Source: Rhizobium sp. 2MFCol3.1 (GTDB lineage Bacteria > Pseudomonadota > Alphaproteobacteria > Rhizobiales > Rhizobiaceae). From it: 64,000 bases of DNA. The translations under genes and the position numbers were made by a program. Each line of letters opens with the position of its first letter. The first letter of the stretch is position 1. The notes under the pieces were generated by a model. It made no database searches, was not told where the DNA came from, and saw nothing but the letters and a program-made list of their open reading frames with translations. Positions 8,710-17,308 of the stretch are shown piece after piece. The DNA is taken from positions 1-64,000 of the forward strand of contig NZ_KB898371.1 of the NCBI RefSeq assembly GCF_000377565.1. The letters run 5' to 3'.

Positions 8710-8735
8710 CCGAGATCTTAATGCGCAAAGAAAAA

Positions 8736-8761
8736 GCGCCAGCCGTGTTTTCGGCTGGCGC
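8736..8761. terminator. Stem-loop terminator between convergent genes
   Basis: GCGCCAGCCG (8736-8745) pairs with CGGCTGGCGC (8752-8761) around a 6-nt loop. A run of five A upstream (8731-8735) becomes a U tract on the minus strand. It therefore looks like a rho-independent terminator for the DUF982 gene, and it can also stop transcription from the MFS gene. Confidence 0.75.
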
Positions 8762-8785
8762 CTTCGATTCAATTAAACGTGAAAA

Positions 8786-9031
8786 TCAGCCTTCGATCTG
8801 AAGGTTGGCATCTCGCGCTGCAGCGATCAGCGCCTGCCTCGCGTGCCCGCCGCCACGCTTTCCTTCGAGCACAGCGGCGCAGGCCCTGAGTGCGCGAACA
8901 AAGGATTCACCGGTCAAAACCGGCCATTTGTCGGCTAGCAGCCAGGCCGCGTCGCGCGCGCTTTTCACCACGTATTTCACAGAGCCAATCGCGATTGTGA
9001 GTGGTCTCTTCCAGAGCTTTTCATCAGTCAT
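8786..9031 (-). CDS. DUF982 domain protein
   Basis: An 81-residue protein matching the DUF982 family, small proteins common in Rhizobiales often present as several paralogues per genome. The recognisable core is VKSARDAAWLLADKWP followed by a small-residue-rich helix (FVRALRACAAVLEGKRGGGHARQALIAAA). It has no signal peptide or membrane helix, and no function is established for the family. The start codon is followed by TDEKLWKRPL. GAGG lies 6 nt upstream of the ATG, but it sits inside the 3' arm of a 13-bp inverted repeat (9032-9104), so translation may be controlled by leader structure. Confidence 0.83.
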   Translation of the reverse strand: MTDEKLWKRPLTIAIGSVKYVVKSARDAAWLLADKWPVLTGESFVRALRACAAVLEGKRGGGHARQALIAAARDANLQIEG

Positions 9032-9104
9032 GCATCACCTCATCGGCGGCCTAAACGCGGGCCGAAGGATTTGGTTCCGATGCCAATGTCAGATGAGGTG
9101 ATGC
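9032..9104 (-). promoter_or_regulatory. Candidate structured 5' leader masking the DUF982 ribosome binding site
   Basis: On the minus strand GCATCACCTCATC (9104-9092) and GATGAGGTGATGC (9044-9032) are perfect 13-nt complements, 47 nt apart. The second arm contains the GAGG Shine-Dalgarno and ends right against the ATG. The loop can form two further small hairpins: TTGG/CCAA (9086-9083 with 9074-9071) and CGGCC/GGCCG (9064-9060 with 9051-9047). This would give a three-way-junction-like fold. A double-stranded operator is the main alternative. Confidence 0.55.
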
Positions 9105-9248
9105 TCATATAGCGACCGGTCGGCGAGCATCGTGTCGCGCAAAAATCACCGCGCGACGCATTGGGGGCGTTTCATGGCGTTTTTGTTCATCGCACCCGGC
9201 ATCGTTTTGGGTGAAGATCGGCCTTTCTCTTATTGGTGGTGCAGATCG

Positions 9249-11291
9249 ATGGCTTCGCAGGATCCCCTACTTCAACCATTCCAATTGAAACACCTCACGC
9301 TGAAGAACCGGCTGATGTCGACCGCGCATGAGCCGGCTTATTCGGAAGACGGCATGCCGACCGATCGCTACCGGCTTTATCATCTCGAAAAGGCCAAGGG
9401 CGGCATCGCGCTGACCATGACGGCCGGTTCAGCGGTCGTCTCGCCGGATTCACCGCCGGCATTCGGCAACCTGCACGCCTACCGCGACGAGATCGTGCCG
9501 TGGCTGAAGCGGCTTTCCGACGACTGTCACGAGCACGGCACGGCCGTGATGATCCAGCTCACCCATCTCGGCCGCCGCACCGGCTGGAACAAGGGCGACT
9601 GGCTGCCGGTGCTGGCGCCAAGCCCCATTCGCGAACCGGCCCACCGCGCCTTTCCCAAGGAGGCGGAAGAGTGGGATATCGAGCGGATCGTCGACGATTA
9701 TGTCTCGGCTGCGCAACGCATGCAGGCCGCCGGCCTCGATGGCATCGAGTTCGAGGCCTACGGCCACCTGATGGACGGCTTCTGGTCGCCGGCCACAAAC
9801 CTCCGCGAGGACGAGTTCGGTGGCGGGCTCGAGAACCGCATGCGCTTTTCGACGATGGTCACGGAGGCTGTGCGCAAGGCGGTCGGTCCCGATTTCATCG
9901 TCGGCATCCGTCTTGTCGCAGACGAGCAGTGGGACAAGGGACTGTCGCGCGAGGAGGGCGTGGAGATCGCGAAAAGGCTCGTGGCCGGCGGGGCGATCGA
10001 TTTTCTGAATGTCATCCGTGGCCATATCGACAGCGATGCGGCGCTCAACAACGTCATCCCCATCCAGGGCATGCCGTCGGCCCCGCATCTGGATTTCGCC
10101 GGCGATATCAGGGCCGCAACGAAATTTCCGGTCTTCCATGCCGCCCGTATCTCCGACGTCGCGACGGCCCGTCACGCAATCGCCGAGGGCAAGCTCGACA
10201 TGGTCGGCATGACGCGTCCCCATATCGCCGATCCGCACATCGTCAGAAAGATCGAAGCCGGCGAGGAGGCGCGCATCCGCCCTTGTGTCGGCGCGACCTA
10301 CTGTCTCGATCGCATCTATGAGGGTGGCGAGGCGCTCTGTATTCACAATGCGGTGACGGGCCGCGAAACGGAACTGTCGCACGAGATTGCCCCGGCCGCG
10401 TCGCCGCGCCGTGCGGTGGTCGTGGGGGCAGGGCCGGCCGGGCTCGAAGCCGCGCGTGTTCTGGCCGAGCGTGGGCACACGGTCGACATTCTGGAGGCGA
10501 GTGGCGAGGCGGGCGGTCAGATCAATCTGCTGGTCCGCAATCCAAGGCGGCGCGAGATGGTCGGGATCATCGACTGGCGCCTGGAGGAGCTTGAACGGCT
10601 CGGTGTCACGATCCACTACAACGTCTTTGCTGGTGGTGACGACGTTTTGGTCTTCGAGCCTGATCTGGTGGTGGTGGCGACTGGCGGCGTCGCGCAGTCG
10701 CCGGCGCTCGATGCTGGCGATGAACTGGTCACCTCGACATGGGATATCCTGGCCGGCTCGACGAAGCCGGGCGAGACCGTGCTTTTGTTCGACGACAACG
10801 GCGCCCATCCCGGCATGTCGGCGGCCGAAGTGATCGCGAGTGCCGGCGCCGATCTGGAACTGGTGTCGCCGGAGCGCTTCTTCGCGCCCGAGATCGGCGG
10901 CATGAACCATGTGCCCTACGCCAAGGTTTTCGCCGAGAAGAACGTCAAGGTCACGATCAACACGCGGCTGAAGTCCGTGCGCCGCGATGGCAACCAGCTG
11001 GTCGCCGTCCTCGGTTCCGACTACGCCGAAGCGAGCGCGTGGGAGCGCCGGGTGTCGCAGGTGGTCGTCGAGCACGGCACCATGGCCAATGCCGATCTCT
11101 ACTTCGAGCTGAAGCCGCTGTCGCGCAATCTGGGGGCGGTCGATTACGGCGCCCTGATCGCGAGGCGAGCGCCCTTGCGGCAGCGTAATCCGGAGGGCCG
11201 CTTCGATCTTATTCGAATCGGTGACGCGGTGGCGAGCCGCAATATCCACGCTGCGATCTACGAAGCCTTCCGCTTCGCATCACTTCTTTGA
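9249..11291 (+). CDS. TMADH/OYE-family NADH:flavin oxidoreductase, probable N-methyl amine (betaine-derived) demethylase
   Basis: A 680-residue two-part flavoprotein. Residues 1-345 form an old-yellow-enzyme (FMN) TIM barrel (LKNRLMSTAHEPAYSEDG; LTHLGRRTGW; FEAYGHLMDGFWSP). From about residue 385 there is an NAD/FAD Rossmann region (VVVGAGPAGLEAARVLAERG), as in trimethylamine and dimethylglycine dehydrogenases and the N-methylproline demethylase StcD. The Fe-S region reads RPCVGATYC...ALC, i.e. three Cys, with Ala where classical TMADH has its second Cys. The start at 9249 gives MASQDPLLQPF; an in-frame extension to 9132 lacks family resemblance. The following betaine-type ABC importer suggests the substrate is a methylated amino acid. 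Confidence 0.8.
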   Translation: MASQDPLLQPFQLKHLTLKNRLMSTAHEPAYSEDGMPTDRYRLYHLEKAKGGIALTMTAGSAVVSPDSPPAFGNLHAYRDEIVPWLKRLSDDCHEHGTAVMIQLTHLGRRTGWNKGDWLPVLAPSPIREPAHRAFPKEAEEWDIERIVDDYVSAAQRMQAAGLDGIEFEAYGHLMDGFWSPATNLREDEFGGGLENRMRFSTMVTEAVRKAVGPDFIVGIRLVADEQWDKGLSREEGVEIAKRLVAGGAIDFLNVIRGHIDSDAALNNVIPIQGMPSAPHLDFAGDIRAATKFPVFHAARISDVATARHAIAEGKLDMVGMTRPHIADPHIVRKIEAGEEARIRPCVGATYCLDRIYEGGEALCIHNAVTGRETELSHEIAPAASPRRAVVVGAGPAGLEAARVLAERGHTVDILEASGEAGGQINLLVRNPRRREMVGIIDWRLEELERLGVTIHYNVFAGGDDVLVFEPDLVVVATGGVAQSPALDAGDELVTSTWDILAGSTKPGETVLLFDDNGAHPGMSAAEVIASAGADLELVSPERFFAPEIGGMNHVPYAKVFAEKNVKVTINTRLKSVRRDGNQLVAVLGSDYAEASAWERRVSQVVVEHGTMANADLYFELKPLSRNLGAVDYGALIARRAPLRQRNPEGRFDLIRIGDAVASRNIHAAIYEAFRFASLL

Positions 11292-11486
11292 GATCAGGTG
11301 CGACAAGGATGATCTTATTGCGACTGTCGTTACATGAGAACATTGAAAGAAAGCTCCAATGCGCCATTTTTTGACGCAATCGGAATGGCGCATGCCGGGC
11401 CAATGACGGCTCAATGGGGAGGCTGGCGGACGCGGTGCTGCCGGCGCCCGGGTTCACGTTGCACCGCGACCAGAGGGAACAAGAAA

Positions 11487-12488
11487 ATGAAAATGCTTTT
11501 GGCTTCCACCGTCCTCGCCGCCGGCCTGCTTGGCCTTGGCGGTGCGGCATCCGCCGCCGAATGTGGTGATGTCACCATTGCCAACATGAATTGGCAATCC
11601 GCTGAAGTGGCGGCAAACATCGACAAGCTGATCCTTGAGGCAGGCTATGGCTGCAAGGCCGAACTGGTTGTCGGCGACACCGTCCCGACGCTTACCTCCA
11701 TGGCAGAAAAGGGCCAGCCCGACATCGCGCCCGAGGCCTGGGTCAGCCTGCAGCCCGAGATCGTTAACCGCGGCCTGACCGACGGCAAGTTTATCAAGGC
11801 CGCGAAGATTCTCTCCGATGGCGCCATCCAGGGCTGGTGGATTCCGAAGTATTTCGCCGACGCGCATCCTGACGTGAAGACGATCCCCGACCTGATGAAG
11901 CATCCGGAGCTTTTCCCGGCGCCTGAAGACAAGAGCAAGGGCGCCGTCTTCAACGGTCCGCAGGGCTGGGGCGGCACGGTCGTGACCGCGCAGCTCTTCA
12001 AGGCTTACGGCGGCGAAAAGGCCGGCTTCACGCTCGTCGATACCGGCTCTGCCGCTGGTCTCGATGGCTCGATCGCCAAGGCTTATGAAGCCAAGCAGCC
12101 ATGGGTCGGCTACTACTGGGCGCCGACAGCACTCCTCGGCAAGTACGAGATGGTGAAGCTCGGCTACGGCGCCGAATATGACGCCGCCGAATGGAAGCGT
12201 TGCACCTCGGTTGCCGATTGCGCCGATCCGAAGGAAAATGCGTGGCCGGCCGACAATGTCGAGACGCTGGTCACCAAGACCTTCGCCGATCGCGCCGGTC
12301 CTGATGTCGTCGGCTACCTCAACAAGCGCGCCTGGACCAACGACACCGTCAACAAGCTGATCGCCTGGATGTCGGACAACCAGGCCAGCGGCGAAGAAGG
12401 TGCGAAGTACTTCCTGAAGAACAACGAAGCAATGTGGACAGCCTGGGTTTCGCCCGAGGTTGCCGCCAAGATCAAGGCTTCGCTCTAA
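11487..12488 (+). CDS. Glycine betaine/proline betaine-type ABC transporter substrate-binding protein
   Basis: A 333-residue periplasmic protein of the OpuAC/ProX family. It has a signal peptide (MKMLLASTVLAAGLLGLGG ending at ASAA), then ECGDVTIANMNWQSAEVAANI, the typical family opening. Aromatic residues suited to a quaternary-amine cage occur in EAWVSLQPE, IQGWWIPKYF and VGYYWAP. Cys in AECG and YGCKAE may form a disulfide, as may those in KRCTSVADCAD. The start is set at 11487 by the signal peptide and the upstream GAGGGAACAAG; a longer frame to 11334 has no secretion signal. A strong hairpin follows the stop codon, then the permease and ATPase genes. Confidence 0.9.
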   Translation: MKMLLASTVLAAGLLGLGGAASAAECGDVTIANMNWQSAEVAANIDKLILEAGYGCKAELVVGDTVPTLTSMAEKGQPDIAPEAWVSLQPEIVNRGLTDGKFIKAAKILSDGAIQGWWIPKYFADAHPDVKTIPDLMKHPELFPAPEDKSKGAVFNGPQGWGGTVVTAQLFKAYGGEKAGFTLVDTGSAAGLDGSIAKAYEAKQPWVGYYWAPTALLGKYEMVKLGYGAEYDAAEWKRCTSVADCADPKENAWPADNVETLVTKTFADRAGPDVVGYLNKRAWTNDTVNKLIAWMSDNQASGEEGAKYFLKNNEAMWTAWVSPEVAAKIKASL

Positions 12489-12501
12489 GCGCCGCATCGA
12501 C

Positions 12502-12533
12502 AGCGGGCGGCCCTTACGGGATGGCCGCCCGCT
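12502..12533 (+). terminator. Intercistronic hairpin after the betaine-binding-protein gene
   Basis: AGCGGGCGGCC (12502-12512) pairs perfectly with GGCCGCCCGCT (12523-12533) around a 10-nt loop, 13 nt after the stop codon and 65 bp before the permease start. There is no U tract. It more likely acts as a partial attenuator or 3'-end stabiliser that lets the binding protein be made in excess over the membrane parts. Confidence 0.65.
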
Positions 12534-12597
12534 TACACACCGGCGAGACGGCCAACAATAATCAACGCCGCCGCCGATTTGGTCATGGGGAACCGAC

Positions 12598-13485
12598 ATG
12601 GATTGGCTCTGGAAATTTCCGTCGATGGACGAGGATATGCTGCGCGCCTTGAAAAAGAGCGTGGACGAAGGCTTTCGCGCCTTCACGCGCGGCTATGGCA
12701 GCGGCATCGAAAATCTGTTCAGCCCGCTGCAAAGCTTTCTGATCTGGGCTGAACGCCTGATGACGGGCATGCCATGGCCGCTGGTGATCGCGCTCATCGG
12801 CGCAATCGCGTGGCTGGCGACGCGCAGCTGGCGGATCGTCGTCGGCTGTATCGTCACGCTACTGCTCATCGGCTATTTCGACATGTGGGAAGACACGATG
12901 AAGACGGTCTCGATGATCTTCGTTTGCACCGTGCTTTCGATCGCGATCGGCATCCCGATCGGTATCGCCATGTCGCGCTCGGACCGGCTGCAGAAGATCG
13001 TCAATCCGATCCTCGACGTCATGCAGACGATGCCGAGCTTCGTCTATCTCATTCCCGTCGTCATGCTGCTTGGTATCGGCCGCGTGCCCGGCGTCATTGC
13101 TGTCGTCATCTATGCGCTGCCGCCGATGATCAGGCTCACCAATCTCGGCATTCGCATGGTCGATCGCGATGTACTCGAGGCAGCCGACGCCTTCGGGTCG
13201 TCGAGCTGGCAGAAGCTGCGCAATGTCCAGCTACCGCTGGCGTTGCCGACGATCATGGCCGGCATCAACCAGACGATCATGATGGCGCTCGCCATGGTGG
13301 TCATCGCGTCGATGATCGGCGTGCAGGGTCTCGGCCAGCCGGTGTTGAAGGCCATCGCCAACCAGTATTTCACGCTCGGCGTCTTCAATGGTCTCGCCAT
13401 CGTTGGCATCGCCATCATCTTCGACCGCATCAGCCAGGCTTACGGTCTGCGTCTGCAGAAGCACCGGGAGGTCGTCCATGGCTAG
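12598..13485 (+). CDS. Betaine-type ABC transporter permease
   Basis: A 295-residue inner-membrane permease of the ProW/OpuAB family. After a hydrophilic N-terminus (MDWLWKFPSMDEDML) come hydrophobic helices. The binding-protein-dependent permease signature is seen around EAADAFGSSSWQKLRNVQLP, the coupling (EAA) loop that contacts the ATPase. The helix with QTMPSFVYLIPVVMLLGIG is highly typical of ProW. It forms a homodimer in the family. It overlaps the ATPase gene by 8 bp, so the two are translationally coupled. Confidence 0.92.
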   Translation: MDWLWKFPSMDEDMLRALKKSVDEGFRAFTRGYGSGIENLFSPLQSFLIWAERLMTGMPWPLVIALIGAIAWLATRSWRIVVGCIVTLLLIGYFDMWEDTMKTVSMIFVCTVLSIAIGIPIGIAMSRSDRLQKIVNPILDVMQTMPSFVYLIPVVMLLGIGRVPGVIAVVIYALPPMIRLTNLGIRMVDRDVLEAADAFGSSSWQKLRNVQLPLALPTIMAGINQTIMMALAMVVIASMIGVQGLGQPVLKAIANQYFTLGVFNGLAIVGIAIIFDRISQAYGLRLQKHREVVHG

Positions 13486-14563
13486 CCAGTCGATCGATAT
13501 TCGCAGCCTTTACAAGATCTTCGGCCCACGCGCTCGCGATTTCGTCGAACCCGTCATGCGGGGAATGTCGAAGGCCGAGCTCAACAGGGAGCACGGTCAT
13601 GTCCTCGGCCTGAAGGACATCAACATCACCATCCCCGGCGGCGGCATCACCGTCATCATGGGGCTGTCGGGCTCGGGCAAATCCACGCTGATCCGCCACA
13701 TCAACCGCCTGATCGACCCGACTTCGGGCGAGGTTCGCTATGGCGATGTCGACGTCTGTCGCATGGACAAGGAGCAGCTCCGCCAATTCCGCCAGAAGAA
13801 GACCGCGATGGTCTTCCAGAAGTTCGGCTTGCTACCGCATCGAAACGTGTTGCAGAACGCCGTCTACGGTCTTGAAATTCAAGGCGTGGGCAAGGGCGAG
13901 CGCGAGGAGCGCGCGCAGCATTGGATCAAGCGCGTCGGCCTCGACGGCTTTTCCAACCACTACCCCAATCAGCTCTCGGGCGGCATGCAGCAGCGTGTCG
14001 GCCTTGCCCGCGCGCTGACCAACGATGCCGAAATCCTGCTGATGGACGAGGCCTATTCGGCGCTCGATCCATTGATCCGCGTCGACATGCAGACGGTGCT
14101 GCTCGACCTGCAGAAGGAGCTGAAGAAGACCGTGGTCTTCATCACGCACGACCTCGACGAAGCATTGCGGCTTGGCGACCGGATCGCCATCCTCAGGGAC
14201 GGCGAGGTGATCCAGCAGGGCACCTCGGCCGATATCGTGCTCAGGCCCGCCGACGAGTACATCACCGCCTTCGTCAAGGAAGTGAACCGCGCCAGGGTGA
14301 TCCATGTCGACGCCGTCATGGCGCCGCCGTCAGCGTCGGTGAAGTCCGGCGTTCGCATTCCCACTGGGACGACCGTCGAGGAAGCCCTGCGGCAGCTATC
14401 GGCCGCCAACGCATCCTCTGCCTCAGTCGTGTCTGGTGACGGTCAGGAGATCGGCAGCGTCAGCATGGGCGAGCTGATCCGCTGCCTCGTCGGTCAGGAG
14501 CCGGGCACATCGCAAGCGACATCGCCTGCGGCCGTGGCCGAGGCGATGTCGGCGATCCCGTGA
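13478..14563 (+). CDS. Betaine-type ABC transporter ATP-binding protein
   Basis: A 361-residue ATPase of the ProV/OpuAA family. Walker A is GLSGSGKST, the signature is LSGGMQQR, Walker B is ILLMDEAYSALDP, and the H-loop is FITHDL. The N-terminal extension (IDIRSLYKIFGPRARDF) and the spacing between Walker A and signature match the family. The C-terminal 80 residues resemble a shortened CBS-type regulatory region, possibly one CBS motif rather than two, which in OpuA senses ionic strength. It begins within the permease gene (8-bp overlap) and is followed by a hairpin terminator. Confidence 0.92.
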   Translation: MASQSIDIRSLYKIFGPRARDFVEPVMRGMSKAELNREHGHVLGLKDINITIPGGGITVIMGLSGSGKSTLIRHINRLIDPTSGEVRYGDVDVCRMDKEQLRQFRQKKTAMVFQKFGLLPHRNVLQNAVYGLEIQGVGKGEREERAQHWIKRVGLDGFSNHYPNQLSGGMQQRVGLARALTNDAEILLMDEAYSALDPLIRVDMQTVLLDLQKELKKTVVFITHDLDEALRLGDRIAILRDGEVIQQGTSADIVLRPADEYITAFVKEVNRARVIHVDAVMAPPSASVKSGVRIPTGTTVEEALRQLSAANASSASVVSGDGQEIGSVSMGELIRCLVGQEPGTSQATSPAAVAEAMSAIP

Positions 14564-14598
14564 TCGGCGGGAAAACAGTGCTGCAATGAGCTTGAAGC

Positions 14599-14637
14599 AT
14601 GCGCGGTCGGACAAAGTGTCGGCCGCGCATTTCTCTT
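14599..14637 (+). terminator. Rho-independent-like terminator after the betaine transporter operon
   Basis: ATGCGCGG..CG (14599-14610) pairs with the GCCGCGCAT arm ending at 14630, with two G-U pairs, and is followed by TTCTCTTT. It lies between the end of the ATPase gene and the convergent hydrolase-like gene, where a terminator is expected. Confidence 0.65.
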
Positions 14638-14650
14638 TCAGGGCAAGCGC

Positions 14651-15826
14651 TTAAGCCTTCGGCATCGAATTCTGGTCGAAATCGGCGAAGGAGGCGGCGG
14701 GAAGCGGGCCGGCGGTCATCAGCGTGAAGTCGAAGGCGGAGCGCAGATCGGAGCCCAGCACGTACTGCCGATGCACGCGCAGGAAATCGCGACGGATCTT
14801 GCGATAGTGCTCGCCCGTTAGCATGTGGCGCATGCGGATCGTTGCGATCGAGGCCTGCGGCGCATCGGTGTGCCCGCAAAGCGCTACGACGCGCGACTTG
14901 TAGAAATGGATCACGTCTGTCAGACAGTGGATCTCCAGCCAGAAAATCTGGCGTGAGCGCGCAATCGCGCCAACCCGTGCCCGCAGGCTCTTTGCCGGTC
15001 GCAGCAGGGCGCATTGCAGAATGGCGCCGCCGAGTGTGACGAAGACCACTTGCTTATTGGCGAAAAGCGCGGGCTCCTCCTCGACCAGCATGCCGATGAC
15101 ATGGCTGGCGACGCTCGATCCCATGCTGTGCGAGGTGATCAGATATTCGTCGGCATCCTCGCGCAGCGCCTCGCGCACCCGCGCCTTGCATCGGTCGAGC
15201 CACTGCACGATGGCGGGGTCGTCGAGCTTTGCCAGCGCCACGGCTAGATCCCAGTCCGCGAAGAGATGCAGCGTATGGAACCTTGCGGCGAAGGGCAGGA
15301 AGACGAAGCGGAAGAACATCACCCCAAGCAGCACGCTCCAGAGGAAGTTCCAGCGCTGAAGGCCGAGAAGATAAGGAGCGGCCGCGATCGTGGCGCTGAG
15401 AAGAAGTGCCAGCAGAACCAGCGCGAACGGAAACACGAAGAACAGGCCGAAGCGCCAGGCATGCCGGAAATAGCCGACAAAACCGCCCTGGAAAATGACG
15501 CTGGCGGCGCTGGCATAGCCGGAGGCGAGACGCTGTAGAAGGCTCTTGTCGCTATATTTGCGGACGAGCTCGTTGTGGTCGAAGACGAAAACGCGGCTCG
15601 ACGTTCTCTCCCCCTGCGAGCCGCAGTTGACGTCGAACGAACCGCCATCCTTGAAGGCGCCGACATGGAGATCGAGGTCCCAGGCCTTGGCGCTCAGCTT
15701 GGCGGACCGTGCATAGCGCGCATGGTGGGCCTTTGAATCGAGTGGCTCGAAACCGGGGAAATGCAGAACGACGCGTTTTTCCACCAGCGGGTTGGCCACG
15801 GGGTTGATGGCAGCTCTTTGACTCAA
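14651..15826 (-). CDS. Membrane-anchored alpha/beta-hydrolase-like protein of unknown function
   Basis: A 391-residue protein I cannot assign to a characterised family. The N-terminus has a beta-strand/HxFPGF pattern (KRVVLHFPGFEPLDS), then two long hydrophobic segments (about residues 125-155 and 163-185) likely to span the membrane. These are followed by a segment with SHSMGSSVASHVIG, which resembles the nucleophile elbow (GxSxG-like, here SHSMG) of lipases and alpha/beta hydrolases. A possible His-containing segment follows (EIHCLTDVIHFYKS). The domain appears split by the membrane insertion. It is convergent with the betaine operon and divergent from the ROK-type regulator. Confidence 0.7.
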   Translation of the reverse strand: MSQRAAINPVANPLVEKRVVLHFPGFEPLDSKAHHARYARSAKLSAKAWDLDLHVGAFKDGGSFDVNCGSQGERTSSRVFVFDHNELVRKYSDKSLLQRLASGYASAASVIFQGGFVGYFRHAWRFGLFFVFPFALVLLALLLSATIAAAPYLLGLQRWNFLWSVLLGVMFFRFVFLPFAARFHTLHLFADWDLAVALAKLDDPAIVQWLDRCKARVREALREDADEYLITSHSMGSSVASHVIGMLVEEEPALFANKQVVFVTLGGAILQCALLRPAKSLRARVGAIARSRQIFWLEIHCLTDVIHFYKSRVVALCGHTDAPQASIATIRMRHMLTGEHYRKIRRDFLRVHRQYVLGSDLRSAFDFTLMTAGPLPAASFADFDQNSMPKA

Positions 15827-16229
15827 TGTTCGTGACCCTGGCGGAAAATCGAAATGCGACGACCGGCCCTTATCGATGGGCCATGTCGATCTCTACGGAC
15901 GATGGTGGGCGGTAGACCATTGACATTCTCGGGGTGCGCACCAGTCCAGTCGCAAAGACTAAACCAGAAAACCCTTAAAAAATGAGTGGTCGTTTCGGAG
16001 GCTCATCTATGAGCCGACTATGGAAACAACAAGGCCTGTCACATTTCTTTTCGTCAAAAGCGGCGACTTGCCGCGCTTTGCTCGACATTTTTCGGGCGTC
16101 GGGTGGCATATCGATGGCGGCTTTCTTGCTGCGCATCGAAAATTGCGCGATATTTCAACGGACTGGATTGCGCACACGAGGGAGGCTGTTGGTGACCTGC
16201 GCCAAGAACATGGTTCAAGGATATCGCGG
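15827..16229. other. Divergent intergenic stretch, no confident gene
   Basis: About 400 bp between the hydrolase-like gene (minus) and the ROK-type regulator (plus), if the latter starts at 16230. A frame from ATG 16020 is open and joins the regulator, but its residues do not resemble a ROK regulator N-terminus. I see no tRNA, clear terminator or long repeat here. It presumably carries two divergent promoters. Confidence 0.4.
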
Positions 16230-17303
16230 TTGAAGACGGCGCGGCGGCTTTCAGTTTCCGGTTCTCCCAGGGCGCGTGATCCGTCGGACGCACGTCCCGG
16301 CATCAGCCCCGTGGATATCGCCGATCACAACTCGCGAACGACGCTCGGCCTTCTGCGCCGCTTCGGCCCGCTGACACGGCAGGAATTGTCGAGACGCCTC
16401 GGGCTGACGGAACCGGCGATTGCCGGGATCGTACAGCGCCTGGCGACTTCAGGCCTGGTCGCCGGGCGCAAGCGCGCCAGCACGACGCGCTACGCGGCGC
16501 TGGAGTTCGCGCTCTGTCCCGACGCGGCCTTCTCGCTCGGAATCTCCATTGCTCCGGAGGGAGGCGAAATCGTTCTCATCGACCTTTCCTGCGCGATCCG
16601 CGCGCGCATCGGCTTCACCGATGTCAAGGAGATCGGTGAGGCTATCGAGAGCATCCGGCATGTCGCCTCAGGCAAGCTCGTCGGCTGCGGTGTCGCACTC
16701 GCGCCCGGGACGGCCATTGATCGCACAACGCTTGAGGACTGCATCAGCGAGATGGTGGGGGCGCTTCACGTGCTCGATGACAGCGAAGCCGCGATCGGCG
16801 CGGAACGCGCGCTGGGGATCGGCGATCCGGAGGGCGGACTGGTCACGATCCTGATCGACGATACGGTTCGCGCGGGGCTTCTCATCGGCGGCCGACCGTT
16901 TCGCGGCATTCATGGGCTTGCCGGCCAGATCGGTGACATGCGGTCGGGCGTGGATGGCGCGACGCTGAATGAGGTCGCTACACTGCCCTCGCTTGAGCGT
17001 CACATGGCGGCCAGAAACGCCTCAGCGGATGCCTGGATCACGGTGGCCGCACGCCACCTTCACGAAGCGGTTCTGGCGATCTCCGGCTTCATCGCGCCAG
17101 GCGCGATTCTCATCGGCGGATCATTGCCTGACGAAATCCTAGCCTCGGTGATATCGAGCATGGCGCGGGAGCGGGAAGAGAAAATTCGCGATCTGGTGAT
17201 CGCTCCCTGGATCCCGGTGGTGCAACCGGCGACCCATCCAAAAGACGGCGTGGTGCTGGGCGCTGCCCTTCGGCCTTTCAACGAGACGCTGTTTCCCGCC
17301 TGA
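16230..17303 (+). CDS. ROK-family-like transcriptional regulator
   Basis: A MarR-like winged helix near the N-terminus (TLGLLRRFGPLTRQELSRRLGLTEPAIAGIVQRLATSGLV) is followed by a ROK/actin-fold domain in a degenerate form (FSLGISIAPEGGEIVLIDLS; later GAILIGGSLPDEI). The ROK zinc motif CxCGxxGC is absent and the kinase catalytic pattern is poor, so I infer a sugar-responsive regulator rather than a kinase. The start is uncertain: I prefer TTG 16230 with AAGG about 9 nt upstream (357 residues), but ATG 16020 is in frame and would add 70 atypical residues. It is convergent with the second ROK gene, with a 5-bp gap. Confidence 0.68.
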   Translation: MKTARRLSVSGSPRARDPSDARPGISPVDIADHNSRTTLGLLRRFGPLTRQELSRRLGLTEPAIAGIVQRLATSGLVAGRKRASTTRYAALEFALCPDAAFSLGISIAPEGGEIVLIDLSCAIRARIGFTDVKEIGEAIESIRHVASGKLVGCGVALAPGTAIDRTTLEDCISEMVGALHVLDDSEAAIGAERALGIGDPEGGLVTILIDDTVRAGLLIGGRPFRGIHGLAGQIGDMRSGVDGATLNEVATLPSLERHMAARNASADAWITVAARHLHEAVLAISGFIAPGAILIGGSLPDEILASVISSMAREREEKIRDLVIAPWIPVVQPATHPKDGVVLGAALRPFNETLFPA

Positions 17304-17308
17304 CCGTG

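Noticed and set aside
9450..11249. 599-codon minus-strand frame opposite the TMADH-like gene
   Set aside because: Antisense to a gene with clear flavin and Rossmann motifs; the composition (Arg, Asp, His, Gln rich) is that of a shadow frame.
11334..11486. N-terminal extension of the betaine-binding protein
   Set aside because: It would bury the signal peptide; ATG 11487 has a good ribosome binding site.
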